NCBI RefSeq assembly: GCF_000471625.1
Contig: NZ_AUSW01000013.1
Span: forward strand, 83,966-147,965
Direction: 5' to 3'
DNA length: 64,000 bases
Origin: Psychrobacter aquaticus CMS 56
GTDB taxonomy: Bacteria; Pseudomonadota; Gammaproteobacteria; Pseudomonadales; Moraxellaceae
This document shows positions 35,587-45,133 of this stretch, in pieces. Position 1 is the stretch's first letter. The number at the start of each line of letters is the position of its first letter. Made by a program: the position numbers and the translations under genes. The notes beneath the pieces were generated by a model. It was not told where the DNA came from, searched no databases, and worked only from the letters and a program-made list of their open reading frames with translations.

Positions 35587-36723
35587 ATGAGTAAGCGCGA
35601 TTTTTATGAAGTATTGGGTGTCAGTAAGACCGCTGACAGCAAAGAGATTAAGCGAGCTTACCGCAAGCTGGCGATGAAATACCATCCAGACCGTAACTCT
35701 GATGACCCCGATGCTGAAGATAAATTTAAAGAAGCGTCGATGGCTTATGAGGTATTGAGTGATGAAGACAAACGCTCAGCCTATGACCGTATGGGTCACT
35801 CAGCCTTTGAAAATGGCATGGGCGGTGGCGGTTTTGGCGGTGCAGGCGGCGGCAACTTCCAAGACATCTTTGGCGATATTTTTGGTAATTTTGGTGATAT
35901 CTTTGGTCAATCACGCGGCGGCGGCGGTGGACGCTCGCGTCGTGGTTCAGACCTCCGTTATGTGATTGAGCTGACTTTAGAAGAAGCGGTTCGTGGCTGC
36001 AAAAAAGAAATCAGCTTTACCGCCCCTGCGCCTTGTGACACTTGTGATGGTAAAGGCGCAAAAGACGCCTCTGATGTGGTGACTTGTCAGATGTGTCATG
36101 GTCAAGGCCAAGTTCGTATGCAGCAAGGCTTTTTTGCCGTGCAGCAAGCGTGTCCACAGTGCGGCGGCACTGGTAAACAAATCAAAAACCCTTGTCCTGA
36201 CTGCCATGGTAATGGGGTTAAAGATAAGTCACGCACGCTAGAAGTTTCTATCCCAGCGGGTGTCGATGATGGTGATCGCGTTCGCTTGGCGGGCGAAGGT
36301 GAAGCAGGTGGTGCTGGCGTGCAAAACGGCGATCTATACGTTGAAGTCCGTGTCAAATCACACAACGTCTTCACTCGTCAAGGTGCCGATCTTTATATGG
36401 ATGTGCCAGTCAGCATCACGGATGCAGCGCTTGGTAAAGAAGTTGAAATTCCAACGCTAGATGGCAAAGTAAAAATCAAAGTAGCGGAAGGCACACAAAG
36501 TGGCAAACTGCTACGGGTACGCGGCAAAGGCGTGACGCCAGTACGTACGACGATGAAAGGCGATTTGATCTGCCGTGTTGTTATCGAGACGCCAGTGAAC
36601 TTAACTCGCGAGCAAAAAGATCTGTTACGTCAGTTCCAAGATACTTTGGATGGCGATAGCAAGCATCAACAGTCGCCACATAAAAAATCATTTTTCAAAA
36701 AGATTGGCGACTTATTTGATTAA
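35587..36723 (+). CDS. dnaJ: Chaperone protein DnaJ
   Basis: 378 residues. The J domain holds the HPD tripeptide in KYHPDRN, followed by a Gly/Phe-rich linker ([20 protein letters not shown]). Four CxxCxGxG-type zinc motifs ([32 protein letters not shown]) and the two C-terminal beta domains complete a class A DnaJ. It delivers clients to DnaK and stimulates its ATPase. GGAGAG lies before the ATG. Neither dnaK nor grpE is in the window, so dnaJ is not preceded directly by dnaK here. Confidence 0.98.
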   Translation: MSKRDFYEVLGVSKTADSKEIKRAYRKLAMKYHPDRNSDDPDAEDKFKEASMAYEVLSDEDKRSAYDRMGHSAFENGMGGGGFGGAGGGNFQDIFGDIFGNFGDIFGQSRGGGGGRSRRGSDLRYVIELTLEEAVRGCKKEISFTAPAPCDTCDGKGAKDASDVVTCQMCHGQGQVRMQQGFFAVQQACPQCGGTGKQIKNPCPDCHGNGVKDKSRTLEVSIPAGVDDGDRVRLAGEGEAGGAGVQNGDLYVEVRVKSHNVFTRQGADLYMDVPVSITDAALGKEVEIPTLDGKVKIKVAEGTQSGKLLRVRGKGVTPVRTTMKGDLICRVVIETPVNLTREQKDLLRQFQDTLDGDSKHQQSPHKKSFFKKIGDLFD

Positions 36724-36776
36724 TCATGTCTGACAACAACTGATACGTAGGTATATAAAATACGTATATAGAATTG

Positions 36777-36812
36777 ACCCAAAGGTTTCACATGGAACTT
36801 TTGGGTTTTTTA
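36777..36812 (+). terminator. Rho-independent terminator of dnaJ
   Basis: ACCCAAAG and CTTTTGGGT pair around a 13-base loop and are followed by T6. Confidence 0.8.
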
Positions 36813-36911
36813 TTGGCTAGATAAAAAACCAATCACACGCTGATATTTGCTAAACTTACGATAAATAATTTTAAAAATTGTCTGACTAAAATAAAGCTTC
36901 TAGGATAAACC

Positions 36912-37742
36912 ATGAATCAATCAGTAAATAAAAAAGTTGTCCATGTCGGTGTGATCGGCGCGGGCGGTCGTATGGGTCGCATGCTCATCGAGGCGGTAAA
37001 CGATAATCCAAAAACCACCCTTAACGCTGCCATTGAACGTCAAGGGTCAAGCCTCGTTGGTGCGGATGCTGGTGAAGTTGCCGCCATCGGACGTTTGGAT
37101 GTGCAGATTGTCGATGATCTAAAGTCGGTGGTTCAAGACATCGATGTGCTGATTGACTTTAGTTTGCCGGATGCCACCGAACAAAACATGCAAATCTGTG
37201 CTGAGCACAATGTCGCTATGGTTATCGGTACGACAGGATTTAACGAGCAGCAAGAGCAAGTATTGGCAAAAGCAAGTGAGGAAGTGGCAATCGTCTACGC
37301 CGGTAACTACTCAACAGGCGTTAATCTGTCATTAAAGCTACTAGGAATGGCGGCCAAAGCCTTTGGCACTGCTGCGGATGTAGAAGTAATCGAAGCGCAT
37401 CACAAACATAAAATCGATGCGCCTTCTGGCACCGCTTATATGATGGCAGAAGCCGTCGCAGAAGCACGCGGACAGAATCTAAAAGACGTTGCCGTCTATG
37501 GTCGCGAAGGACAAACTGGCGAGCGTGAAGCGGGAACGATTGGCATTCATGCGATTCGCGGCGGTGAAATCATTGGCGATCATACCGTGATGTTTATCGC
37601 AGATGGCGAAGTGGTGGAGATTACTCACCGTGCCCGAGCGCGTATGACTTTCGCAGCAGGGGCAGTGCGTGCTGCAACTTGGGTGATTGAGCAGCAAACG
37701 GGACAGTATAATATGCAAGATGTCTTGGGTTTAAACGATTAG
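36912..37742 (+). CDS. dapB: 4-hydroxy-tetrahydrodipicolinate reductase
   Basis: 276 residues. Nucleotide-binding loop GVIGAGGRMGRML, GTTGFNEQQ, the catalytic segment EAHHKHKIDAPSGTAYMMAE and GEREAGTIGIHAIRGGEIIGDHTVMF are all DapB signatures. It reduces 4-hydroxytetrahydrodipicolinate with NAD(P)H in the lysine and meso-diaminopimelate pathway, feeding peptidoglycan synthesis (mpl in this window recycles the same mDAP peptides). AGGATAA precedes the ATG. Confidence 0.97.
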   Translation: MNQSVNKKVVHVGVIGAGGRMGRMLIEAVNDNPKTTLNAAIERQGSSLVGADAGEVAAIGRLDVQIVDDLKSVVQDIDVLIDFSLPDATEQNMQICAEHNVAMVIGTTGFNEQQEQVLAKASEEVAIVYAGNYSTGVNLSLKLLGMAAKAFGTAADVEVIEAHHKHKIDAPSGTAYMMAEAVAEARGQNLKDVAVYGREGQTGEREAGTIGIHAIRGGEIIGDHTVMFIADGEVVEITHRARARMTFAAGAVRAATWVIEQQTGQYNMQDVLGLND

Positions 37743-37791
37743 TTTTTCTTAATTATTGCTTCACTTGCTTGCTCATCATTAGGGGTGAAAC

Positions 37792-38706
37792 GTGGATAAG
37801 TTTAAATATAACCTGATAGCGATGCTTAGCACTACGATTACCGCTATCAAAAGTGCTGATTATGCGCGCCAAACAGCGATTGTTCTCAGTTCGATGGTTC
37901 TGCCAATAACGGTGCACGCTGCCGTCAATCAGAACCGTTACGAAACCTACGTCATTCATACCTATGGCGGCAATGCGTTATTACCAGCTGTGCGTCAGCA
38001 ACTGAATAACAGTCGTGATGGCGGTACGGTCACCACTTATCAAGATAAGTTGGTCTTGCGCACAACATCTGCCAATTATCAAGCAGTGCAGCAATTATTG
38101 ACTCAGATTGACCGTCAACCACAAGCGCTAACGGTCGCTGTACGTGTCGGTAAGAATAGCAGCGCTCAAGGCAATATCCAGCAAGGGCAGGTCATTATTA
38201 CCAACCGCGGTATCCAAGGATCGGGAATCATCAATCAGCGTAGCAGTCAGCAGCAAGGCAGTAGCTTGTATCAAGTTCAAACCTTATCTGGTAGTGCGGC
38301 AAGTATTGATACGAGCACATTGTGGTCATTGGCTCAAAGCTATTATCCCATCACCTCAACATATTCTCGCCCGATAGGACGAATCGTCATTCAGCAGCAG
38401 GTATTACTACCAACGACCCAAGGTATTAGCGTGATCCCAAGACTACTACCGAACGGTCAAGTCGAAGTGACATTATCACAAGTTGAGGAGAGGCTGGTGC
38501 GACCCAAGTCGTCCTACAATCGACAAAGCGTCAGCAATAACCGCATTCAAGGTCAAAGCCTCAATAGCACCATTATTATTCCACGTGGACAATGGGTGAA
38601 TATCGGACAAATCTCTCAAAGCAGCCGAAACCAGAGTACCAGTTACGGCAGTAATCGCGTTATGAATAATGATAACAGTGTGCCTATTTCACTGTTGGTA
38701 CAGTAG
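37792..38706 (+). CDS. Secreted secretin-domain-like protein
   Basis: 304 residues. GTG start with AGGGG seven bases upstream. A hydrophobic stretch ending VLPITVHA (about 30-44) is a plausible signal peptide. The next 90 residues (VIHTYGGNALLPAVRQQL... LVLRTTSANYQAVQQLLTQID) resemble the short N-domain found in type II/III secretins. A Gln/Ser-rich region and strands such as ISVIPRLLPNGQVEVTLSQVEERL, similar in style to secretin beta domains, follow. It is far shorter than a secretin and has no pilus or secretion genes nearby. It follows dapB by 49 bases. Role unknown. Confidence 0.7.
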   Translation: MDKFKYNLIAMLSTTITAIKSADYARQTAIVLSSMVLPITVHAAVNQNRYETYVIHTYGGNALLPAVRQQLNNSRDGGTVTTYQDKLVLRTTSANYQAVQQLLTQIDRQPQALTVAVRVGKNSSAQGNIQQGQVIITNRGIQGSGIINQRSSQQQGSSLYQVQTLSGSAASIDTSTLWSLAQSYYPITSTYSRPIGRIVIQQQVLLPTTQGISVIPRLLPNGQVEVTLSQVEERLVRPKSSYNRQSVSNNRIQGQSLNSTIIIPRGQWVNIGQISQSSRNQSTSYGSNRVMNNDNSVPISLLVQ

Positions 38707-38737
38707 TCAATGATGAAAGGCAGCACCAGATAAATAT

Positions 38738-38776
38738 AAAAAAGCGCGGCCCTGTGAATCACAGTGCCGCGCTTTT
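38738..38776. terminator. Bidirectional terminator between secretin-like gene and decarboxylase gene
   Basis: AAGCGCGGC-CCTGTG and CACAG-TGCCGCGCTT pair strongly with A- and T-tracts; it serves the convergent genes. Confidence 0.85.
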
Positions 38777-38800
38777 CAACGAATGCTCATTTCTTAACTA

Positions 38801-39982
38801 TTAGTCAATATAGGTAACTTCTAGTGGTGGGAAACCATTGAACTCAACTGAGGAGTAAGAGTTGGTATAAGCGCCAGTGGTGAGCCAATATATCTTATCA
38901 CCGATCCCCAGTTCTTCTGGCAACTGATAGCCTGCCTCTTCGTACATGATATCTGTTGAATCACAGGTTGGGCCTGCCAATACCACCGTACCTTCGCTAG
39001 TAGACGTCTCCATCTTCGGTGTATAGACAGGATATTTGATGGCTTCACCCAATGTCTCAATCAAGCCTTGGAACAATCCCACATCGGTATATACCCAGCG
39101 AGTCAAATCCGTATTTGATTTACGAGAAATTAGTACCACATCACTGACTAGCACGCCTGAACCGCCGACCAATGAGCGCCCCGGCTCAAGAATAATCTCA
39201 GGCATGTCTTCGGCATTGTAGTCATCGGTCAAATAACGGTTAATCTCTTCAGCGTAGACTTTTATAGGGTTGACTTCACTGATGTAGTTGGCTGGAAAAC
39301 CGCCACCCAAATTAATCATTTGCAGTTTAATGCCTTCTTCGTTCTTCATCCAGTCAAACATGTATTTGACCTTGGCCAGCGCATCATCCCATGCTGCGAC
39401 ATCTTTTTGCTGACTGCCCACGTGGAACGAGATGCCATAAGGCACCAAACCTAACGCTCGCGCTTGAATCAATAGCTCAATCGCCATGTCAGGATGACAA
39501 CCAAATTTGCGAGACAGTGGCCATTCTGCTGTTTCTGATCCTTGCACCAATATACGCACAAATATTTTTGAACCTGGGGCGTGCTCAGCAATATTTTTTA
39601 AATCGGCTGCTGAATCGGTTGCATACAAATCAACGCCTTTATCAAAAGCATATTTGACATGTTCGGCCTTTTTGATGGTGTTGCCATAAGAAATACGTGA
39701 AGCATCAACACCGCAATCAAGCACGCGCTCAAGCTCGTAAATCGACGCACAGTCAAAGTTTGAACCAAGATCCGCCAGCAAGTTAATGACTTCAACGGCA
39801 GGACTGGCTTTCATTGCATAATGAATTTTGGCATTAGGAAAAAAACCGACCATTTCATGAAACTTTGTTTTGATACGGCTAAGGTCTACCACCAAAAGTG
39901 GTGTCTCGCGACCTTCAGCTGCTTTGGTGAATTTCTGCCAACCGGCAGGGTCAAAATATTGGTCGATTTTGATCATGGTCAT
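38801..39982 (-). CDS. Ornithine/lysine decarboxylase, alanine-racemase-fold (group IV)
   Basis: 393 residues. The PLP lysine lies in IHYAMKASP (Lys58), followed by SNFDCASIYELERVL, GISFHVGSQ, NLGGGFPANY and EPGRSLVGGSGVLV. The second-subunit active-site cysteine lies in GPTCDSTDIM, as in eukaryotic-type ornithine decarboxylases. It produces putrescine and/or cadaverine; bacterial members often accept both substrates, so I do not choose. AAAGG precedes the ATG. Monocistronic, with its own terminator. Confidence 0.9.
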   Translation of the reverse strand: MTMIKIDQYFDPAGWQKFTKAAEGRETPLLVVDLSRIKTKFHEMVGFFPNAKIHYAMKASPAVEVINLLADLGSNFDCASIYELERVLDCGVDASRISYGNTIKKAEHVKYAFDKGVDLYATDSAADLKNIAEHAPGSKIFVRILVQGSETAEWPLSRKFGCHPDMAIELLIQARALGLVPYGISFHVGSQQKDVAAWDDALAKVKYMFDWMKNEEGIKLQMINLGGGFPANYISEVNPIKVYAEEINRYLTDDYNAEDMPEIILEPGRSLVGGSGVLVSDVVLISRKSNTDLTRWVYTDVGLFQGLIETLGEAIKYPVYTPKMETSTSEGTVVLAGPTCDSTDIMYEEAGYQLPEELGIGDKIYWLTTGAYTNSYSSVEFNGFPPLEVTYID

Positions 39983-40126
39983 GGTAGAAAACCTTTAATG
40001 AAGAAAATATGTTAGAGAATAAAAACTTGCGTTACATCACTATTTTAATGTCACATCATTACCATCGTGCGTCATAGAGCGATAAAAATAGAGCTTATGT
40101 AACGGTTTGCTTAGAGAATAAATACA

Positions 40127-40681
40127 TCAAGAATTGGTCAGCTGTGGTTGTTTATCCGCTGCTTGTTCATCTTGTTTTTCACGTATTTTGATGATTTTGC
40201 GTACTTTGTCACGAGCGCGTGTTTGTTTTAAACGGGATAGATAATCGACGAATATCACACCATTTAAGTGATCCATTTCGTGTTGGATGCACACTGCCAG
40301 CAAGCCTTCTACTTCCTCATCGATTTTTTCACCATTCTCATCCAAGGCTTCAATACGTACTTTGTTAGGACGCTCAACCTTATCATAGACCTCAGGCACC
40401 GACAAACAACCTTCTTCGTATGGTTGTTTTTCTTCTACCAGTGGCGTTACCTTTGGATTAATAAACACCCGAGGGTTGTTTTTATCTTCAGATAAATCCA
40501 TGACGATGAGTTGAATGTGTTGATCAACTTGGCTGGCAGCCAAGCCAATACCTTGGGCGTCGTACATGGTCTCAATCATATCAGCGATTAAGGTTTTGAT
40601 TTCAGCAGTCACTTCCTTAACAGGCTTTGCAATGGTGCGCAAACGCGGGTCTGGATAATTTAGGATAGGGAGTAATGCCAT
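40127..40681 (-). CDS. def: Peptide deformylase
   Basis: About 184 residues. The three active-site motifs are [11 protein letters not shown] (variant of GxGLAAxQ), EEGCLSVPE (zinc Cys) and HEMDHLNGV (HExxH with two zinc His). It removes the N-formyl group from nascent proteins. The C-terminal tail is Gln/Lys-rich. The ATG at 40681 is preferred because GAGG lies eight bases before it; a GTG at 40690 overlaps that ribosome site. No fmt gene follows, unlike the common def-fmt pair. Confidence 0.95.
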   Translation of the reverse strand: MALLPILNYPDPRLRTIAKPVKEVTAEIKTLIADMIETMYDAQGIGLAASQVDQHIQLIVMDLSEDKNNPRVFINPKVTPLVEEKQPYEEGCLSVPEVYDKVERPNKVRIEALDENGEKIDEEVEGLLAVCIQHEMDHLNGVIFVDYLSRLKQTRARDKVRKIIKIREKQDEQAADKQPQLTNS

Positions 40682-40822
40682 AACGCTCACCTCAATGATA
40701 AGGACAAAATAGGGTTGATATTATAAGATAAATGGGGGCAAAAGTAATGCTTATCAATACTTTCTACTCTATATCATGCTTTATGATTCAAAAAACGAAG
40801 ATTACGAATTTTGGCAGAACCA

Positions 40823-40852
40823 TAAAAAAAGCCCTGCTATTCGCAAGGCTTT
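40823..40852 (-). terminator. Rho-independent terminator of the GlsB-type gene
   Basis: AGCCCTGCTATTCGCAAGGCT pairs with small mismatches; on the minus strand it is followed by T7. Confidence 0.7.
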
Positions 40853-40882
40853 CTATTATTAATTAGCTAAGACATCGTAAAA

Positions 40883-41137
40883 TCATACGCGACGTTTGCT
40901 CATAATCATCTCATACAAGAAGAGCAATATGATTGCACCAATCACTGAGAATATCAGACCAGTAAAGCCACCATCAGCATCGATACCGATTAGTCCAGCG
41001 ATAAAGCCACCAAGCAAAGCACCGACGATACCCAACACGATGGTCATTATCCAGCCCATAGGGTCACTGCCGGGCTTGATAGCACGTGCCAATAAACCAG
41101 CGACTAAACCTACGATAATCATCCAAATAAAGCTCAT
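40883..41137 (-). CDS. GlsB/YeaQ/YmgE family stress-response membrane protein
   Basis: 84 residues, almost entirely three glycine-rich transmembrane helices: GLVAGLLARAIKPGSDPMGW, IVLGIVGALLGGFIAGLIG and LIFSVIGAIILLFLYEM. This is the transglycosylase-associated (GlsB/YeaQ/YmgE) family, often induced by envelope or acid stress; biochemical role uncertain. AGGAGAAT gives a strong ribosome site. Confidence 0.9.
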   Translation of the reverse strand: MSFIWMIIVGLVAGLLARAIKPGSDPMGWIMTIVLGIVGALLGGFIAGLIGIDADGGFTGLIFSVIGAIILLFLYEMIMSKRRV

Positions 41138-41414
41138 TTTATTCTCCTAATGTTATTGTCATTTATAATAATTTGCTAATTTTCATAAATACATTGTATG
41201 CACTGCGTAGGAGTAAAGGTAAGCGCAAAATGTTACCAGTGTATGAGCTATGTGAGAAAAACTATCGATTTGCTAATATGCAGGTAGGATAAGTAAATGA
41301 AAGGTTACAAAGGTAGCAACAGTTACAAAGCCACTAGTGTAATAAGTTATTTGTGTTTATATCGGCCCAATATTAATGACAGATATATTGAAACGAATAA
41401 CAATTATCTGAATA

Positions 41415-41450
41415 CAAAAAAGCGTGGCTTGTTTATTGCAAAGCCACGCT
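41415..41450 (-). terminator. Rho-independent terminator of mpl
   Basis: AGCGTGGCTTG and CAAAGCCACGCT pair around a short loop and, on the minus strand, run into T6. Confidence 0.83.
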
Positions 41451-41505
41451 CTCATCTACAATAAAGAAGCTACATTCTCATTGCAAATATGGTTTAGATT
41501 CGTTT

Positions 41506-43005
41506 TTATTGAGGATCACTGGAATTACGCTGTAGTGCTACTAATAAGCGCTGATGAATACCTTCAAAGCCCCCATTAGACATAATCACAATGGCATCAC
41601 CCGCTTGTGCCTGTGTGCGTACATGCTCGATAATCGCATCGACACTCGACATGACTTGTTGGTTACCGATGTGACTGTTTGCAGCATTGGCTTGTTCGAT
41701 GACTTCTTTTAGACCCCATTCTAGACCAGTAGGCTCGTACCATAGCGTATAATCCGCGAGGGCGGCAGACTCAGCTAGGCTGTCTTGGTGAATGCCCATT
41801 TTCATGGTATTACTACGTGGTTCAATAATCGCCCAAATGCGTCTGCCCGCCAGTTTCTTTTTGGCACCATCTAGAGTCGTCATAATGGCAGTCGGATGAT
41901 GAGCAAAATCATCAAACACTAAAATATCATGCACATTACCGATCAGCTCCATACGACGTTTTATACCAGCGAAAGCTGATAGCGCTGCACAAGCAGTAGC
42001 GACACTGACCCCAACATTATAAGCTGCCGCTACCGCAACCAAGGCATTATTGACGTTATGAATGCCACTCATCGACCAATCTACAACTGCCGATTCCTCT
42101 TTATCAGCAAACACGACTTTGAACTGACCGCCATCTTGACTGATAAGTTCAGCCTGCCAGTCGCTAGGATTGGTTGGGTTTTTATCCTGTGTACTAGCGT
42201 TGGTCAGAGCAGAATCAACGACGGCTGTCCGCCAAATTGGCGTCCAAACCCCTTTTGCCAATGTATCTTCTAAACTGATAGCGGCGGCTGGCATGATGAT
42301 TTTGCCAGTGCTTGGAATCATGCGTACCATGTGATGAAATTGAGTCTGAATGGCATTAAGATCTGCAAAAATATCAGCGTGATCGAATTCGAGGTTATTT
42401 AAAATAGCGGTACGCGGACGGTAATGAACGAACTTTGAGCGTTTATCAAAAAATGCCGAGTCGTACTCATCCGCTTCAATGACAAAGTAACCAGCCTTTG
42501 AGTCGCCCTCGCTATTATTTTCTGTGCCCAAATAACTGCTGTGTGCAAAGACTTGCTGAAGATGCTCATCAGTAGTATCAACCAATGGTACGCCACCAAT
42601 CAAAAATCCCGTATCGATTCCAGCGTAATGCAGTATCCAAGCCAGCATGGTTGTCGTCGTCGTTTTACCGTGAGTACCAGCTACGGCTATTACATGGCGC
42701 GATTGTAGGACTTGCTCAGATAAGAACTGTGGCCCTGAGGTATAACGTAGACCTGTGTCTAGCATGTATTCGATGACATCCATGCCGCGCTTCATCGCAT
42801 TGCCGACGACAACCAAATCTGGTGCTGGCTGCAAATGCGCTACCAGATAACCTTCTTCGAGAGTGACGCCTGCATTCTCAAGTTGGGTAGACATGGGTGG
42901 ATAAACATTGGCATCAGAACCTGTAACCGTATGTCCAAGTGCGCGTGCCAGTAGCGCCAGCGAGCCCATAAAAGTACCACAAATACCAAGAATATGAATA
43001 TGCAT
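41506..43005 (-). CDS. mpl: UDP-N-acetylmuramate:L-Ala-gamma-D-Glu-mDAP ligase
   Basis: About 499 residues from MHIHILGICGTFMGSLALLA, the usual Mpl start. The Mur-ligase ATP loop AGTHGKTTTTTM, VIEADEYDSAFFDKRSKF, NLEFDHADIF and DDFAHHPTAI are all present. Mpl reattaches recycled murein tripeptide to UDP-MurNAc. A Thr/Asn-rich loop near 265-285 is longer than in enteric homologs. GGAA precedes the chosen ATG; an in-frame ATG at 43086 would add 27 unlikely residues. Confidence 0.95.
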   Translation of the reverse strand: MHIHILGICGTFMGSLALLARALGHTVTGSDANVYPPMSTQLENAGVTLEEGYLVAHLQPAPDLVVVGNAMKRGMDVIEYMLDTGLRYTSGPQFLSEQVLQSRHVIAVAGTHGKTTTTTMLAWILHYAGIDTGFLIGGVPLVDTTDEHLQQVFAHSSYLGTENNSEGDSKAGYFVIEADEYDSAFFDKRSKFVHYRPRTAILNNLEFDHADIFADLNAIQTQFHHMVRMIPSTGKIIMPAAAISLEDTLAKGVWTPIWRTAVVDSALTNASTQDKNPTNPSDWQAELISQDGGQFKVVFADKEESAVVDWSMSGIHNVNNALVAVAAAYNVGVSVATACAALSAFAGIKRRMELIGNVHDILVFDDFAHHPTAIMTTLDGAKKKLAGRRIWAIIEPRSNTMKMGIHQDSLAESAALADYTLWYEPTGLEWGLKEVIEQANAANSHIGNQQVMSSVDAIIEHVRTQAQAGDAIVIMSNGGFEGIHQRLLVALQRNSSDPQ

Positions 43006-43214
43006 AGACGTTCCGTACGAGCTTAAATTAAATGAATAGAAATGTAGAGTCATCCGAAAAGCTAGCGGCACTAAGCGGCTGCTCATTATAGGACGTACTC
43101 CGCCGAAATATTATCAGCGCTGGCCATATTCTGTATCAAAACAGTCAATAATTACCAAAATATCAGCGTGGCAAATAGGCACTCATTGTAAAGTAAACAC
43201 CGTTAGATAACCAA

Positions 43215-43238
43215 TAAAAAACGCCTCTAAGTAGGCGT
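43215..43238 (-). terminator. Rho-independent terminator of the NlpE-like gene
   Basis: ACGCCT-CTAAGT-AGGCGT stem with T6 on the minus strand, about 135 bases after the stop. Confidence 0.65.
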
Positions 43239-43375
43239 AGTTGGTCTCATTAATTGAGCTTATTGAGTGTCATTCTATATTAGCATTTATAAGCTTGATT
43301 GCTTGGTATTTTTAATAAAGTCAATTATGAGTCGCATCTTATTATTTTTGCCTGATGGTTTATTTACATGCTGTG

Positions 43376-44023
43376 TTATTTTCGCGCCAGAATATAGTCA
43401 TTATTAGGATTTTTGTACTCATCCATTAAGACAAGATGATTGTCTTGGATATGATAAGTCTCAATGCTTTTGTTTTCATAGACTATCGTAATTTTATTGT
43501 TGTCTTGACGATAAACACCAGATTCAACTAGCGGCGCTTGCGGTTTTTCAGGATGATTATAAATGCTAGTTTTTAAGACTGATCCGTCAGCAAACAAGTT
43601 CAATGTGACGTCAATACTGGCACAAGATTGACAAGGTACCATGCCACCATAATCACCCATCAATGTGGCTTGTAATGTGCTACTACTAGGCAACTCTGAG
43701 CTCATCAGCGATTGGTGCGTATGTGTGTCATTTACTGATTGGGCCGCTGCAATGAGCGATTGCCCTTCTTCTGTTACATCTAGCTCGCTATTAGCATTTG
43801 ATTGAGCATTACTATCGTCTGATAAGCCCTCTGCTGCATTTCGTGACTCGAAGTCCTCTAAAGACTCCACAGGCACGACCTCAGTACGTACCTCTTTATT
43901 ATCATTTGATGAGGCGCTGTCACAACCAACCAGTAGCATACACAGCGGCACCATTAGTAAATAGCGACTAAAGCGTCTGACAACAGTAGATATAGGAGCG
44001 CAAGCAGGTGCAAAAGATGTCAT
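43376..44023 (-). CDS. NlpE-like copper-resistance/envelope-stress lipoprotein
   Basis: About 215 residues. The lipobox MLLVGC predicts a lipoprotein signal. A disordered Ser/Asn/Glu-rich linker is followed by an NlpE N-terminal-type beta-barrel: GDYGGMVPCQSCASIDVTLNLFADGS with its CxxC, then SGVYRQDNNKITIVYE. In E. coli, NlpE senses copper, disulfide and lipoprotein-sorting stress and signals to Cpx. No Cpx genes are in the window. The dsbB gene lies upstream on the same strand, about 530 bases away. The ATG at 44023 has GAGG five bases upstream. Confidence 0.85.
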   Translation of the reverse strand: MTSFAPACAPISTVVRRFSRYLLMVPLCMLLVGCDSASSNDNKEVRTEVVPVESLEDFESRNAAEGLSDDSNAQSNANSELDVTEEGQSLIAAAQSVNDTHTHQSLMSSELPSSSTLQATLMGDYGGMVPCQSCASIDVTLNLFADGSVLKTSIYNHPEKPQAPLVESGVYRQDNNKITIVYENKSIETYHIQDNHLVLMDEYKNPNNDYILARK

Positions 44024-44403
44024 GGTCACCTCAAGTAACAAGTTATCAAATAATATTGCCAAAAAATGTCTATAGTATCGGCAACTTATTACGATTGTCA
44101 AAAGCGAAAGAGAATCATTCTAAAAAATAAAAGATGGCAATGATAATTGCCTTGTTTGAAGTTTTTGGGCGAGGGTATAGTGTCAATAACCTGTAGCTTA
44201 TTGGCAATCATAAATAAGTGATGCCAAGATCCTATCGGCCAATCAAAAAATCAAATAAACTGTGTCAAGATATCAAAGGTTTAGAATATCTCTGTGGACT
44301 TTTTGTTATAGGTGGTATATCTAAAAGATAAGTATTGCCGTTTAAGTAGCCAAAAATTCGACTAATAAAGGTTATCAGAAGCGTTAAATAGTAGTATAGA
44401 TCT

Positions 44404-44440
44404 AAACAGCTATAAGATAATAGAACACTTATAGCTGTTT
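44404..44440. repeat. Perfect 13-bp inverted repeat
   Basis: AAACAGCTATAAG (44404-44416) and CTTATAGCTGTTT (44428-44440) form an AT-rich hairpin with an 11-base loop, downstream of dsbB. Its right arm is the seed of the tandem array that follows. Confidence 0.85.
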
Positions 44441-44517
44441 AAGAGAAAGTAGCTGTTTAAGAGAAAGTAGCTGTTTAGAGAAAGTAGCTGTTTAGAGAAA
44501 GTAGCTGTTTAGAGAAA
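44432..44517 (+). repeat. 17-18 bp tandem repeat, about five units
   Basis: Units TAGCTGTTTAAGAGAAAG (twice, 18 bp) and TAGCTGTTTAGAGAAAG (twice, 17 bp) plus a partial fifth run from 44432 to 44517. The array lies in the roughly 530-bp gap between the NlpE-like gene and dsbB. Confidence 0.92.
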
Positions 44518-44553
44518 TTCATCACGAAAAACAATAGGTATGACGACTATCGA

Positions 44554-45081
44554 TTAAGCCAGACGATTTTGGGCAATAGGTCGCACGATGCGCCATAATA
44601 TCAAAACATGTACCACCAGCAGTACACTGAATAAAATCAAAGATTGCTCAGGAATACTTAGACCCATAAATGTCCAATCGACAGTAGCACATTCACCAGA
44701 GCCTGCAAAAACTTCTTTGAACACCTGTAACATAGGAAGCGTATCTAGCCAATAGTCCAACCCTGGACCACAAGAAGGTACTTGATCGGCAGGCAAGTGC
44801 TGTAGCCACACATGACGCGCTGCCACCGCAGTCGCCCAACCAATACCAGCCAAACTACCAAGCCACAGTAATAACCTTACCGCCATAGGCTTTGGGTTAA
44901 ACAACGCAGCTATCAGTGCAAAACCGCCCATTATCATCAGGCCAATACGTTGAAAGATACACAGTGGACAAGGCGTAAGGCCTAAATGGCGCTGCAAAAA
45001 AAACAGCGCAAAACTCATGCCTATCACGGTCATGAGTACTAGAAATATTTGCAAATTACGGTAAGTGGTCAGCTGTAGCAT
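44554..45081 (-). CDS. dsbB: Disulfide bond formation protein DsbB
   Basis: 175 residues with four transmembrane helices. The first periplasmic cysteine pair, CPLC at 38-41, is followed by IFQR as in DsbB, and the second pair is Cys104 and Cys131 in the large periplasmic loop. DsbB reoxidises DsbA and passes electrons to ubiquinone. Together with the DsbC-like protein at 33203 it gives both oxidative and isomerase arms in this window. dsbA is not present. Confidence 0.96.
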   Translation of the reverse strand: MLQLTTYRNLQIFLVLMTVIGMSFALFFLQRHLGLTPCPLCIFQRIGLMIMGGFALIAALFNPKPMAVRLLLWLGSLAGIGWATAVAARHVWLQHLPADQVPSCGPGLDYWLDTLPMLQVFKEVFAGSGECATVDWTFMGLSIPEQSLILFSVLLVVHVLILWRIVRPIAQNRLA

Positions 45082-45133
45082 AGGGCCATTACTCTTATAA
45101 AGTAGTTATCTATAAATGCTAGATAGTCAAATT

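Noticed and set aside
36785..36800. GGTTTCACATGGAACT resembles parS
   Set aside because: Four differences from the canonical site, and it forms the loop region of the dnaJ terminator, which explains its symmetry.
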